Assembly (NCBI GenBank): GCA_963792075.1
Contig: CAWBUW010000002.1
Coordinates: 310,001 to 374,000 of the forward strand
Direction of reading: 5' to 3'
DNA from: CAWBUW01 sp963792075
Lineage (GTDB): Bacteria; Chloroflexota; Anaerolineae; Anaerolineales; UBA4823
Length of the DNA stretch: 64,000 bases
Shown: piece after piece, positions 50,208-58,582 of the stretch
Layout of the letters: each line of letters opens with the position of its first letter
How positions within the stretch are numbered: position 1 is the first letter of the stretch
Notes under the pieces: generated by a model
The model's database searches: none
What the model was told of the DNA's origin: nothing
The model's input: the letters and a program-made list of their open reading frames with translations, nothing else
Program-made: the position numbers and the translations under genes

Positions 50208-52157
50208 ATGTCGGATGCTTTGAAACAAAACAGAACCAGGGGCATTTTGATCGTTTTTGCTATCTCAATCACGGCGATTGTTTTGAGTATGTTGTTTTCG
50301 GTTCCGGCGCTGAGTGCCGGTAGCCGTCCCAATCCTTCCGCTGGCGCCGGTAACTGGAGCAGTGGGGTGGGGCAGATTATCACCCCGACGGCCACTTTCA
50401 CGGGTACGATTACCCCTGACCCTACATTGTCCGTGACCGTTGTACCCACCACTACGTTTGTGGGCCAGACGCTCACTTTCACGATCACGGTTAAAAATGT
50501 CGGGACGGCTCCGATGTTAAACGGTTTTGTTAATGACGCCTTCCCTGCTTTTATCGACATTCAATCCGTCACTTCAACGCAAGGCACCAGTACAAATAGT
50601 CTACACTCACTGACGGCCACTATCGGCACGATCATGCCAAACGAAACCGTGACGATAACGGTTGTCGTCAAGGTCAACAGCAGCTTGACCGTGACGACAA
50701 CCGTCCAAAACCAGGTAGCTCTGGCCTTCGACAGCGGCCAAACTAGAACGGCCTCTGTAAATTACACTGTCCAGCCGCCTGCGCCAACTCCAACAAGTAC
50801 AGTTACACCTACAAGTACAGCTACACCTACAAATACAGCTACGGTTACAAAAACGGCTACTCCTACCCCGACCGGCACGCTGCCCACCCCGACTGCGACA
50901 GGCACGATTACCCCCAACCCGACTGTGACGGTGAGCGTATCGCCCTCTGAAGCGAAAGTGAACCAGAGCTTCACCTTTACGATCAAGGTCACCAACGGCG
51001 GGACTGCGCCGACCACTGCCGGGATTATCTCAAATTCGTTTCCATCCTATATAGATGTAGATACGGTGACCACCAGTAAAGGCAGCGCGACAAAAACTGC
51101 GCATGCGTTTAGCGTAAACGTAGGTGGGTTAGCCCCGGGTGAGACGGTGACTATCTTCGCGATTGTGAAAGTGAACAGCAGCTTAACGCGCAGTGAGACG
51201 GTTACAGACCAGGTGGTCTTTACCTACGATAATAACCTTTCCCGCGCCGCCACGACAAGCTATAAAGTTGTAGCGACAACTACGATCCCTGCCACCGGGC
51301 AAATCTCGCTCCTTGAAGCGGCCGGGCTGGAGGCCGCCAGAAGCAGCGCCACCTGGCTGTATTGGATCTTCGCCTTGTTGGCCCTGGGGGTCGGAGGGTT
51401 GTTGTCTGTGGCTGGTATGCAGCCAGGCAAGCTGCGGCGCGGCGTTACATTCGCTGCCCTGCTTCTCCTGGCCGCTGTGGCAGTTGCCTGTATGTCCAAA
51501 GCATCGCCAACCGCACCGGCGATTGGACTGGAAGGCTCGCAGGTGGTTCTCGGCACTACCACTCCGACTCTGCTGCCGTACATGCCGGCTTCAGCTTTTT
51601 CGACTCCCGAACCGATCGTGACTTTGCCCTCTTATCCAATTCCCACCCCAGAAGTCCTATCCACCCAGGCAGCCGGGGAGCCAGCCCCAGATACCAGTCC
51701 TATCCGGCGCATTGTGATCCCAGCCTTGGGATTGGATACGGTGGTGGCTTACGTACCTTACGACGAAGATAAAATGTCCTGGCTGATTGACGGCCTGCGT
51801 GAAGAAGTTGCCTGGTTAGGAGAAACCTCCTGGCCTGGTCTAGGGGGAAATACAGTGCTCGCCGGGCATATCACCGTGCGCGGGCTGGGCAATGGGCCTT
51901 TCCGTTATTTGGAGAACCTGGCGGTGGGAGACCAGGTGACGGTTTACACGGATGAGAATGTGTACACCTATAAAATGCGCGAACAAGTTTCTGTGGACGA
52001 AACCGACCTGGGAGTGCTGCTGCCTACCACCCAGGCGCAGTTGACCTTGATCACCTGTACCGGATGGGATACGGAGCTTAATATTTACCGGTACCGGAGA
52101 GTGGTCTTCGCAGACCTGGTGCATACCGAGCCGGTTGTCCGCCAGGGCATCCAATAA
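50208..52157 (+). CDS. DUF11-repeat surface protein fused to a sortase
   Basis: A 649-aa chimera. An N-terminal membrane segment (about 13-37) is followed by two DUF11-like beta domains (about 70-190 and 238-355) joined by a Thr/Pro linker with repeated TPT. Then comes IPATG (360-364), a hydrophobic helix (384-402) and KLRR (408-411): the layout of a sortase sorting signal. A second hydrophobic segment (414-427) ends in a lipobox-like AVAC (Cys428). The C-terminal sortase domain (about 498-649) has His554 (LAGHITV), Cys617 (LITCTGW) and Arg residues 628-631. The frame is continuous, and no Shine-Dalgarno precedes Met404, so I read it as one protein. Confidence 0.85.
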   Translation: MSDALKQNRTRGILIVFAISITAIVLSMLFSVPALSAGSRPNPSAGAGNWSSGVGQIITPTATFTGTITPDPTLSVTVVPTTTFVGQTLTFTITVKNVGTAPMLNGFVNDAFPAFIDIQSVTSTQGTSTNSLHSLTATIGTIMPNETVTITVVVKVNSSLTVTTTVQNQVALAFDSGQTRTASVNYTVQPPAPTPTSTVTPTSTATPTNTATVTKTATPTPTGTLPTPTATGTITPNPTVTVSVSPSEAKVNQSFTFTIKVTNGGTAPTTAGIISNSFPSYIDVDTVTTSKGSATKTAHAFSVNVGGLAPGETVTIFAIVKVNSSLTRSETVTDQVVFTYDNNLSRAATTSYKVVATTTIPATGQISLLEAAGLEAARSSATWLYWIFALLALGVGGLLSVAGMQPGKLRRGVTFAALLLLAAVAVACMSKASPTAPAIGLEGSQVVLGTTTPTLLPYMPASAFSTPEPIVTLPSYPIPTPEVLSTQAAGEPAPDTSPIRRIVIPALGLDTVVAYVPYDEDKMSWLIDGLREEVAWLGETSWPGLGGNTVLAGHITVRGLGNGPFRYLENLAVGDQVTVYTDENVYTYKMREQVSVDETDLGVLLPTTQAQLTLITCTGWDTELNIYRYRRVVFADLVHTEPVVRQGIQ

Positions 52158-52163
52158 TCAGGA

Positions 52164-53034
52164 TCAGTCTTCGTCCAGGATTTTTCCTACCAGCGCATCC
52201 AGTTCTTCATCTGAATAGTAATAAATTACCAGCGTGCCGCCGCGGCGACCTTTGTTCAGCGTGACTTTGGTGCTCAGCCCCTGGCGCAGGCGGTCTTCAA
52301 CCGCAGCCAGCTCAGGCGGCAGCGCCGGGCGTGGCGAAGCAGGCAGTTTCTGCCCGGACAGCTTACGCACCAGCTCTTCTGTCTGGCGCACGTTCAAGTC
52401 ATGGCGGAGCACGGATTGCAGGGCCGCAGTTTGTGACTGAGGGGAGGCCAGCGCCAGCAGCGCACGCGCATGCCCTTCACTGATGCGACCGTCTGCCAAT
52501 GCCTGGCGGATGGCGTCTGGAAGCTTGAGCAGCCTCAACGTATTCGTAACCGAGGCGCGGCTCTTGCCCACCCTTTCGGCGATCTTTTCATGCGCCAACC
52601 CAAATTCCTCGGCCAGTTGGCGGTAGGCTTCGGCCGTTTCCAGTGGGCTCAAATCAGCCCGCTGCACGTTCTCGATCAGGGCCAGCTCTGTGCGTTCCAG
52701 CTCGTTTGCTTCGCGCACCATTGCTGGGACCGTCTCCAGGCCTGCCTGGCGGGCAGCCAATAAACGCCGTTCGCCGGCGATCAAGATAAATTCATCCTGC
52801 CTGTGCGCCAGACGTAACCAGCAGCGGTTGTAAGATGCCATGTTCGCGCACCGAGGCAGCCAGCTCGGCCAGTTCCACCGGGTCAAAACGAGTCCGCGGT
52901 TGGTGGGGATTGGGGGAGATTTTTGCGACCGGGATGAATTGGATTCCCTGTTGAGGGGAGGCTGTCTGCGGCTCAAAATCTCCGCCAGGGATAAGCGCAT
53001 CCAAACCTTTACCGAGGCCAGATTTACGGGTCAT
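52164..53034 (-). pseudogene. parB: Chromosome-partitioning protein ParB, apparent frameshift
   Basis: ParB is a CTP-dependent clamp that loads at parS near the origin. The N-terminal part (start 53034: RKSGLGKGLDALIPGG, then ISPNPHQPRTRFD and GILQPLLVT) is in one frame. The rest (LIAGERRLLAARQAG, the HTH KIAERVGKSRASVTNTLRLL, and a C-terminal dimer region) is in another. The switch lies near 52811-52818; one extra base or two missing bases explain it. The downstream frame is fully conserved in character, so a sequencing or assembly error is plausible. Its start overlaps the parA stop (ATGA). No parS-like TGTTTCACGTGAAACA was found in the window. Confidence 0.85.
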
Positions 53035-53831
53035 GTTCGGGATACCTGCAATTCGGGAACTTGAAAGCCATCGCCGGTAAGGACTTCGCGCGCCAGGGCA
53101 GCATAAGCATGCGCGCCGGACGAATCGGGAGCATACACAGCGATTGGTTGGCCGTAGGACGGCGCTTCTGCCAGGCGTACGGAGCGGGGGATGACAGATT
53201 CGAATACCTGCCCTGGGAAGTGTCGTTTTACTTCATTAACAACATCTATACTCAGTCGAGTGCGGCTGTCAAACATCGTCAACACCACACCCCGGACACG
53301 CAGCTCTGGGAAAAGTACGCTGCGCACTCGCTGAATGGTTTGGGTCAATTGGCCGATGCCTTCTAATGCCAGGTATTCACACTGAACGGGAATGATCAAG
53401 CCTTCACGCGCGGCCACAAGACCGTTCAATGTGAGCAAGCCCAGCGATGGAGGGCAGTCAATCAAAATATAATCATAGCGCTCGATGATGGTTTTGAGCG
53501 CTTCACGCAGGCGGAATTCGCGGGCCAGCTCCGGGACAAGCTCAACCTCTGCGCCAGCCAGAGCGGATGAAGAGGGCAAGAGGGAAAGCCCCAGGCGGGG
53601 GTTATGTAGAATATTCCCCGCGGCAGCGGCAGAACCGATCAAGGCTTCATAGGTGCCACCATCTACCTTCCGTTTATCAATGCCCAGGCAGGAGGTAGTA
53701 TTGGCTTGCGGGTCCAGATCGATCAATAAAACACGCTGACCATGTTGGGCCAGGTAAGCGCCGAGGTTAATGGCGGTCGTGGTTTTGCCCACCCCACCTT
53801 TTTGGTTGACCAGGGTGTAGATATGGCCCAT
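53031..53831 (-). CDS. parA: Chromosome-partitioning ATPase ParA/Soj
   Basis: A 266-aa MinD/ParA Walker-type ATPase that binds DNA non-specifically and moves ParB-bound origins. The deviant Walker A KGGVGKTT is at residues 11-18, Walker A' is in LLIDLDPQANTT, and Walker B is in ILIDCPPSLG. It lacks the extra N-terminal HTH of plasmid type Ia ParA, as expected for a chromosomal Soj. It is coupled to parB by a 4-bp overlap and follows the PfkB-family kinase by 2 bp. Confidence 0.96.
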   Translation of the reverse strand: MGHIYTLVNQKGGVGKTTTAINLGAYLAQHGQRVLLIDLDPQANTTSCLGIDKRKVDGGTYEALIGSAAAAGNILHNPRLGLSLLPSSSALAGAEVELVPELAREFRLREALKTIIERYDYILIDCPPSLGLLTLNGLVAAREGLIIPVQCEYLALEGIGQLTQTIQRVRSVLFPELRVRGVVLTMFDSRTRLSIDVVNEVKRHFPGQVFESVIPRSVRLAEAPSYGQPIAVYAPDSSGAHAYAALAREVLTGDGFQVPELQVSRT

Positions 53832-53833
53832 GA

Positions 53834-54682
53834 TTAAAACACCTCCACCAGGGCGGCTTGAACTTCAGCCGGGGTAGGGGGGCTGTCCAATCCAACACGC
53901 GTCACGGAGTAAGCAGACAGTTGCGTGGCGAAACGCCCTGCTTCCCAGGGGTCCCGAGTGCTGAAAAGGCGGACAAAAAAGGCCGCGGCGAAAATATCGC
54001 CCGCGCCGGTGGCTTCTATTTCTTCTACGACAGGCGGGCGGAAACGGCGCACATCGCCATTCCAGTAGATGCGAGCGCCATAGTTTGCTTCGGTTACGGC
54101 AAGCACTCGACAAGCGGATGCCATTTCCTCGATCCGATCCTCGTCGCCCCCCACGTCTTCGACGCTGATCACCGCGGCTCCCGCTTGCTGCAAAGTAAAG
54201 GTGGCTTCAGGCCATTCGCAGGGATGGACCCGGCCAGTCTGATCCCAGTGACGCAGCCATCCCTGGGGTGTAATCCCGATCAGGCCAGATGAGAAGCGGC
54301 GTACCAGTCCAGGGTCCACTTCTTGCGCCACCGGACCCAGGTGCACGATGGATGGTTGGCGCCAGGTTTCAGGGATGATGTGAAAACCCAATTCCGGAGC
54401 CACTGCGCGGAGCATCTGCACTCGACCATGGGGTGTATATATATTCTCGAATGTGGTGCTGACCTCGGTTGGATAACTGATAATAGGGATAGATTGCAGC
54501 GGACCGAGGGGGAGCTCATTGCTCCAGGCAGTGACAATGCCCACCCGCAGCCCTAACGCACTGGCTGTCAGGGCAGAATATGCCGCGGTGCCCCCGATCC
54601 GCAGACCGTCGGGGGTCAGGTCATGAGTCAGGTGGCCAATGACCAGGTAATCTATCTTTTCAAGGGGGGCCAGATTATTCAT
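53834..54682 (-). CDS. PfkB/ribokinase-family carbohydrate kinase
   Basis: A 282-aa kinase. The N-terminal GLRIGGTAAYSALTASALG (sugar-binding/lid) and the C-terminal anion-hole motif ATGAGDIFAAAFFVRL, whose Asp is the catalytic base, are typical of PfkB. The substrate is unknown: ribose, adenosine, fructose-6-phosphate and others are phosphorylated by this family. It is unusual as an insert in the jag-parA region; it ends 2 bp before the parA start codon, so it is co-transcribed with parAB. Confidence 0.88.
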   Translation of the reverse strand: MNNLAPLEKIDYLVIGHLTHDLTPDGLRIGGTAAYSALTASALGLRVGIVTAWSNELPLGPLQSIPIISYPTEVSTTFENIYTPHGRVQMLRAVAPELGFHIIPETWRQPSIVHLGPVAQEVDPGLVRRFSSGLIGITPQGWLRHWDQTGRVHPCEWPEATFTLQQAGAAVISVEDVGGDEDRIEEMASACRVLAVTEANYGARIYWNGDVRRFRPPVVEEIEATGAGDIFAAAFFVRLFSTRDPWEAGRFATQLSAYSVTRVGLDSPPTPAEVQAALVEVF

Positions 54683-54704
54683 ACGGCAATATTATAAATG
54701 AAAA

Positions 54705-54743
54705 GGGGTGTTTTATGCGGGCTTCGCCTGCACAAAACACCCC
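54705..54743. repeat. Intergenic palindrome, ~18-bp stem, TTC loop
   Basis: GGGGTGTTTTATGCGGGC pairs with GCCTGCACAAAACACCCC around TTC, with one mismatch and one wobble. The arms resemble those at 36375 (GGGGTGTTTTGCGGGC). It separates jag from the PfkB-parAB genes on the same strand, and T-rich sequence downstream on that strand is weak. Confidence 0.85.
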
Positions 54744-54774
54744 ATAGGATATGATTCGATGATTCGGATCGGTC

Positions 54775-55548
54775 CTAATCTTCTTCAGGAATAATGACTA
54801 CTTTGCGGTGGGGTTCGTCGCCTGTGCTTTCGGTGCGTACATCCGGGTAGCTGCGCAGCTCAATGTGCACAATCCGGCGTTCGCTGGCCGGCATTGGTTC
54901 CAATACCTGCCGCCGGCCTGTCTTGACAGCCTGGTCGGCCATACGACGTGCAAGCTGCCGGATCTGAACTTGGCGGCGCTCGCGATACCCTTCTATATCG
55001 ATCACCAGGGTCACAGCATGGCCCAGTTCTTTACCAATCATCAAGCTGCCGATGAATTGGAGCGCATTCAATGTCTCGGCGCGGCGCCCAATCAAGATGC
55101 TTAGATCGTTTCCATGGATATCCACCAGGATGGGCGCGTAGTTGCGACCTTCATCCAGCTCGCCATACCGTGCTGTCACTTCAGCTTTGATGGACATTTT
55201 TTCAAGCAGGTCAGCGATTGTATCCCTGGCAACGTTTAAGTCGTGGTTTTCTGGAATGCTTAGGAGCGATGCGGCGGTTTCTTCAGAAACGGGTACTTTT
55301 GTTTCCTGGATCACAGGAGCGGTTTCCGTTTGAGGGCTTTCTGCTTGGGGGAGGATTTCTGCCCCTTTGACCGCCAGGCGAATACGTGAATGGCGCGAGC
55401 CCAGTCCAAACAGGCCGCGGCTGCCTTCATCGAGCACTTCAATTTCGACATCTTCGCGTTTCAGGCCTAACTCGGTCAGTCCTTTTTCGATTGCTTCCTC
55501 CACAGTGGAAGCAATAATCTCCAGGGTTGTACGATTGTTGTTCATCAT
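54775..55548 (-). CDS. khpB: RNA-binding protein KhpB (Jag/SpoIIIJ-associated)
   Basis: A 257-aa protein with the three-domain Jag layout: Jag_N (about 1-58; TVEEAIEKGLTELGLKREDV and the GLFGLGSR loop), a spacer, a KH domain (about 110-185; VDIHGNDLSILIGRRAETLNALQ, variant of GxxG) and R3H (about 190-250; RRMADQAVKTGR, ASERRIVHI). It binds RNA and in firmicutes influences cell elongation. Position directly after yidC is the widely conserved order. Two tandem ATGs (55548 and 55545) compete as start. Confidence 0.93.
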   Translation of the reverse strand: MMNNNRTTLEIIASTVEEAIEKGLTELGLKREDVEIEVLDEGSRGLFGLGSRHSRIRLAVKGAEILPQAESPQTETAPVIQETKVPVSEETAASLLSIPENHDLNVARDTIADLLEKMSIKAEVTARYGELDEGRNYAPILVDIHGNDLSILIGRRAETLNALQFIGSLMIGKELGHAVTLVIDIEGYRERRQVQIRQLARRMADQAVKTGRRQVLEPMPASERRIVHIELRSYPDVRTESTGDEPHRKVVIIPEED

Positions 55549-55626
55549 TCCCTCTTCGAGATGTTTGGTAACTCTTCGAAAATTTTGCGGCGCTTTATTC
55601 TTTGGGCAAGTTCCAGGAACCTGATC

Positions 55627-56406
55627 TTATTTCCTTGCTTTGTTGGTAACAAAGGATGGGACTATATTGCGCCAGTTCAATTTACCTAAGGCTGCATATT
55701 GTGCGATACCCACGAGGTTGCTGATCACAAAATAGAGCGCCAAGCCAGATGCCAGAGTCAAAGCGATGTAACCCATAAACAGAGGCATGTAGATATTCAT
55801 CATCTTCGTCATTTGAGCAGACTGATCATTGGGGTTAGCAGAGGATGTAGCCGGCATCATCAGCTTCTGCTGCAAGAAGGTCGTAATCACAACCAGGATC
55901 GTCAGCACCGGAATGGCAATCCCAAAAATATTCAAGCGTTCCGGCTGGCTCAGATTCATCCATAGAAAATGAGAATTGAGCGGAATCAGGTCGGCAGGAT
56001 TGAACCAACTGTAAATGCGGGTGGAAAAATCCAGCAGGTTCAGGGGGGTCACTGCCAGTGCCCTGGTAATCGCCTGGTAGAGGCCAAAAATGATTGGCAG
56101 TTGGATGATGGTCGGCAGACAGGAAGCAAAGGGGTTAACACCCAGCTCTTTGTACAGAGCCATCTGCTCCTGGGCCAATTTTTCTTTATCGTCTTTGTAC
56201 TTTTTCTGGACAGCCTTCCATTTGTCGGAATTCTGGAAATCCTGCATGGCGGCTGCACCTTTGATCTGCTTGACCATTAACGGGTGCGTAACCAAGCGGA
56301 TCAATATGGTGAAAAAGATGATCGCTAAACCGAAATCGTGAGCGACAAAATTGTAGATCAACAGCAGTGTGTTGATCATTGGGTTGACTATCAACGTATC
56401 CCACAT
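55627..56406 (-). CDS. yidC: Membrane protein insertase YidC
   Basis: A 259-aa Oxa1/YidC/Alb3 insertase of the short Gram-positive type, with no large periplasmic domain. There are five membrane segments, and the conserved substrate-groove Arg is in FTILIRLVTHPLM. Also seen are the coiled cytoplasmic hairpin (KYKDDKEKLAQEQMALYKE), PFASCLPTIIQLPIIFGLYQAI and LALYFVISNLVGIAQ. GGAG lies 7 nt before the ATG. It precedes jag and follows the PQQ lipoprotein. It acts with the SRP/Sec route, and the SRP RNA is also in this window. Confidence 0.96.
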   Translation of the reverse strand: MWDTLIVNPMINTLLLIYNFVAHDFGLAIIFFTILIRLVTHPLMVKQIKGAAAMQDFQNSDKWKAVQKKYKDDKEKLAQEQMALYKELGVNPFASCLPTIIQLPIIFGLYQAITRALAVTPLNLLDFSTRIYSWFNPADLIPLNSHFLWMNLSQPERLNIFGIAIPVLTILVVITTFLQQKLMMPATSSANPNDQSAQMTKMMNIYMPLFMGYIALTLASGLALYFVISNLVGIAQYAALGKLNWRNIVPSFVTNKARK

Positions 56407-56439
56407 GGTAAAACTCCGTACTCTTTATCCAACAAACAA

Positions 56440-57519
56440 TTATTTCGCCGGGATGAAGGCCCACTGTTGAACACCAGATTCGTCGAGCACAAACAAGGCT
56501 GTCTGACTGTTCATAGGGGAAACAAGCAAATTGTTCTGAGTGGCAACTACCGCGCCTTGAAGCTGGCCTTCTAATTTTTTCTGCCAGGCGCTGGCGCCAT
56601 CCATTTGATATGCATAAACGGCATCTGTGCCTTCAGTTACATAGATTGTCCCATTCTGGATCAGGGGAGTGGCTACGATGGGACCGGCCACCTGAAATTT
56701 CCATTTTTCAGTGCCATTGGCAGCCTCTACAGCATACAGCGCGCCTTTCGAGTCACCGAAATACAGGATCCCCTCTACCAGATTGGGCTGAGACCAGATC
56801 AATCCCCCGGCTTTGTAGCGCCATTCAACCTTACCGTCACTGGCGCTCAAAGCGATCAGTTCGCTGCCGAATGTGCCAATAAAAACCGTGCCATTTTCAG
56901 AGAAAGCAGGTGCGTCTACCATTGCGCCACCCAGGTCACCGGTCTCCCATTGAACAGCTCCGGTTTTCGCTTCCAGCGCATACAATGTGTGATCCATTGA
57001 CGGTACGAACAGACAGTCGCATTGAGTATTGGTCGCCGGAGTAGCCCAGAGGGGTTTCTTGGACTTGAATGTCCACAGCAGGTTCCCTTTTAGATCCAAC
57101 GCATATAGATTTCCGTCAGAATTGGGGGCATAAATGCCTTCTTCTGTGACCAGAGGGCTGGCAATATAATGATTCTTGGCCTGGTCAAAGGTCCAATTGA
57201 GCGAGCCATTGCTCGGGTTCAGACTATACAGGTTATAGCCGCCTGGGCCATAACTCCCCGCGATCAATTGTTTATCTGAGGTCAATACAGGTGCAGCATG
57301 GAATGTAATACCATTTTGAGCTTTGGCGGGGAATCGCCACAGTTCCTGACGGGTGGTGATATTGACGGCATACACGTGTGCATTATATGCCAGGTAAACC
57401 ACGTCCTGATTAGCAGCAATGCCCGACCAGCTAGAGGCTGGCGCGGCGCCAGTACAAGCGGCGAGCAGGCTGGCAGTGATGAACAGCGAGAAAATTAGAA
57501 GGAGAGTCTTTCTTTTCAT
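56440..57519 (-). CDS. PQQ-type beta-propeller lipoprotein (BamB-like)
   Basis: A 359-aa lipoprotein: signal peptide and lipobox LLAACTG (Cys about 21), then about seven repeats with a Trp-docking pattern (for example GSLNWTFDQ, GNLLWTFKS, GAVQWETGD, GKVEWRYKA, GTEKWKFQV), as in PQQ-enzyme/BamB propellers. It should sit outside the membrane. It has no quinoprotein-dehydrogenase metal site that I can see. Its place between yidD and yidC suggests a helper of membrane-protein insertion or folding, but this is inference. Confidence 0.88.
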   Translation of the reverse strand: MKRKTLLLIFSLFITASLLAACTGAAPASSWSGIAANQDVVYLAYNAHVYAVNITTRQELWRFPAKAQNGITFHAAPVLTSDKQLIAGSYGPGGYNLYSLNPSNGSLNWTFDQAKNHYIASPLVTEEGIYAPNSDGNLYALDLKGNLLWTFKSKKPLWATPATNTQCDCLFVPSMDHTLYALEAKTGAVQWETGDLGGAMVDAPAFSENGTVFIGTFGSELIALSASDGKVEWRYKAGGLIWSQPNLVEGILYFGDSKGALYAVEAANGTEKWKFQVAGPIVATPLIQNGTIYVTEGTDAVYAYQMDGASAWQKKLEGQLQGAVVATQNNLLVSPMNSQTALFVLDESGVQQWAFIPAK

Positions 57520-57524
57520 ATTTT

Positions 57525-57854
57525 TTAGGGAACGGGGTCATACCCCCCAGGGTTGAACGGGTTACAACGTAAGACACGCCAGGCAGCCATCCAGCCACCT
57601 TTGATCAGGCCGTATTTATAGATTGCCCGGTAGCCATAATGCGAGCAGGTCGGGTAAAAACGGCAGGTGTTTGGAGGCAGCGTACGTGCAAAAGTCATCT
57701 GGTATAAGCGGATGAGCGCCAGGGCTGGGATGCGCGGCAAGTTCCAGATTGTGCGTGGAAGATCACGCAGGCGCGGCTCCTCCTCCGAGTGATCTGCAGT
57801 ATGCAAACCCTCATCTGAGGAGATTCCGGGAGAGGATGGTGTTTCAGCTTGCAT
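57525..57854 (-). CDS. yidD: Membrane protein insertion efficiency factor YidD
   Basis: A 109-aa protein. The YidD core is clear: ALIRLYQMTFARTLPPNTCRFYPTCSHYGYRAIYKYG with conserved Cys residues, then GGWMAAWRVLRCNPFNPGGYDPVP. An N-terminal extension of ~45 acidic residues precedes it. It overlaps rnpA by 11 bp, as in many bacteria. It is thought to help YidC-dependent insertion at the membrane. Confidence 0.94.
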   Translation of the reverse strand: MQAETPSSPGISSDEGLHTADHSEEEPRLRDLPRTIWNLPRIPALALIRLYQMTFARTLPPNTCRFYPTCSHYGYRAIYKYGLIKGGWMAAWRVLRCNPFNPGGYDPVP

Positions 57855-58242
57855 TCGTATTTCGAATCAGCCGGGCACGCTGCAGCAGTTGTAATAAGGC
57901 GGATTGGGTAAGCACCAAGGATGCTGCGGCCAAAGGCTGGCGGGCAATCAAAATGATATCCCAACCGGGTTGAATGACAGGCACCAGGGGGTGCAGTGCT
58001 GCCCGCACCAACCGTTTCGCTCGATTGCGTTGGATGGCATTCCCGACAGAACGTCCGGCAGAAACAGCAAAATGCGTACTCCCAGTTTCATTCGGCAACG
58101 CGACCAACACAAGAAACGGGTGGGCATGAGACTTTCCGAATCGCCGCACCCGCTTGTAGTCGGTAGACCTGGTCAGGCGGAACTTGCGCTTCACCTGTTT
58201 GCTTGGCGCAGGCTGGTGCTGTTCCAACCATCGCAGGGACAC
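57844..58242 (-). CDS. rnpA: Ribonuclease P protein component
   Basis: A 132-aa basic protein. The RnpA signature RSVGNAIQRNRAKRLVRAAL is present, as is the N-terminal FRLTRSTDYKRVRRFGKSHAHPFLVLVALP. It binds RNase P RNA and helps mature tRNA 5' ends. GTG 58242 is the start, 24 bp after rpmH; a shorter start is possible. Confidence 0.95.
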   Translation of the reverse strand: MSLRWLEQHQPAPSKQVKRKFRLTRSTDYKRVRRFGKSHAHPFLVLVALPNETGSTHFAVSAGRSVGNAIQRNRAKRLVRAALHPLVPVIQPGWDIILIARQPLAAASLVLTQSALLQLLQRARLIRNTNAS

Positions 58243-58266
58243 CTGCCGGCCTGGCCACCTTCAGAC

Positions 58267-58443
58267 TTAGCTCTTCCAATTGGTTCGTTTGACGTGATTA
58301 TTCTTGCTCACCGTCAGGCGGATGCGACCGCGCAGGCGGCGGGCTTTGAGCACCTTGCGGCCATCTGGGGTGGACATACGGGTGCGGAATCCATGGACAC
58401 GCAGACGACGTCGGACCTTGGGTTGATAAGTTCGCTTCGGCAT
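58267..58443 (-). CDS. rpmH: 50S ribosomal protein L34
   Basis: A 58-aa basic protein starting MPKRTYQPKVRRRLRVHGFR, followed by RMSTPDGRKVLKARRLRGR, the L34 signature (usual length 44-50; slightly long at the C-terminus). It is the first gene of the rpmH-rnpA-yidD-PQQ-yidC-jag transcript. In most bacteria dnaA lies divergently beside rpmH; here trkA-like genes do instead. Confidence 0.96.
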   Translation of the reverse strand: MPKRTYQPKVRRRLRVHGFRTRMSTPDGRKVLKARRLRGRIRLTVSKNNHVKRTNWKS

Positions 58444-58538
58444 GAGTACTTCCTTTACTTTCTAAGATCGGTCAGCAGGCTTCTCTGGCCTGGCAGACGC
58501 TAATGGCGGATCTGGCTTGCAAGTACAAGCGAACCGCA

Positions 58539-58567
58539 ATTATACCTGAAGGGTGGCAATTGGTCAA
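58539..58567 (-). promoter_or_regulatory. Strong sigma70-like promoter of rpmH
   Basis: Minus strand: -35 TTGACC (58562-58567), 17-bp spacer, -10 TATAAT (58539-58544). It points to rpmH with a ~90-nt leader. Clear near-consensus boxes. Confidence 0.85.
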
Positions 58568-58582
58568 AGGTGGTTTTTGATT

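Noticed and set aside
51418..52157. Separate sortase gene starting at the internal ATG
   Set aside because: No Shine-Dalgarno at a useful distance and no stop between the halves; kept as one fused protein, with the split noted as an alternative.
52792..52794. TGA in the first parB frame as a selenocysteine codon, prompted by selB nearby
   Set aside because: Conserved ParB sequence continues in a different frame, so the break is an indel, not recoding at UGA.
52164..58582. parS or DnaA-box cluster marking the replication origin
   Set aside because: No TGTTTCACGTGAAACA-like site or repeated TTATCCACA-like boxes were seen in this block; the origin cannot be placed here.
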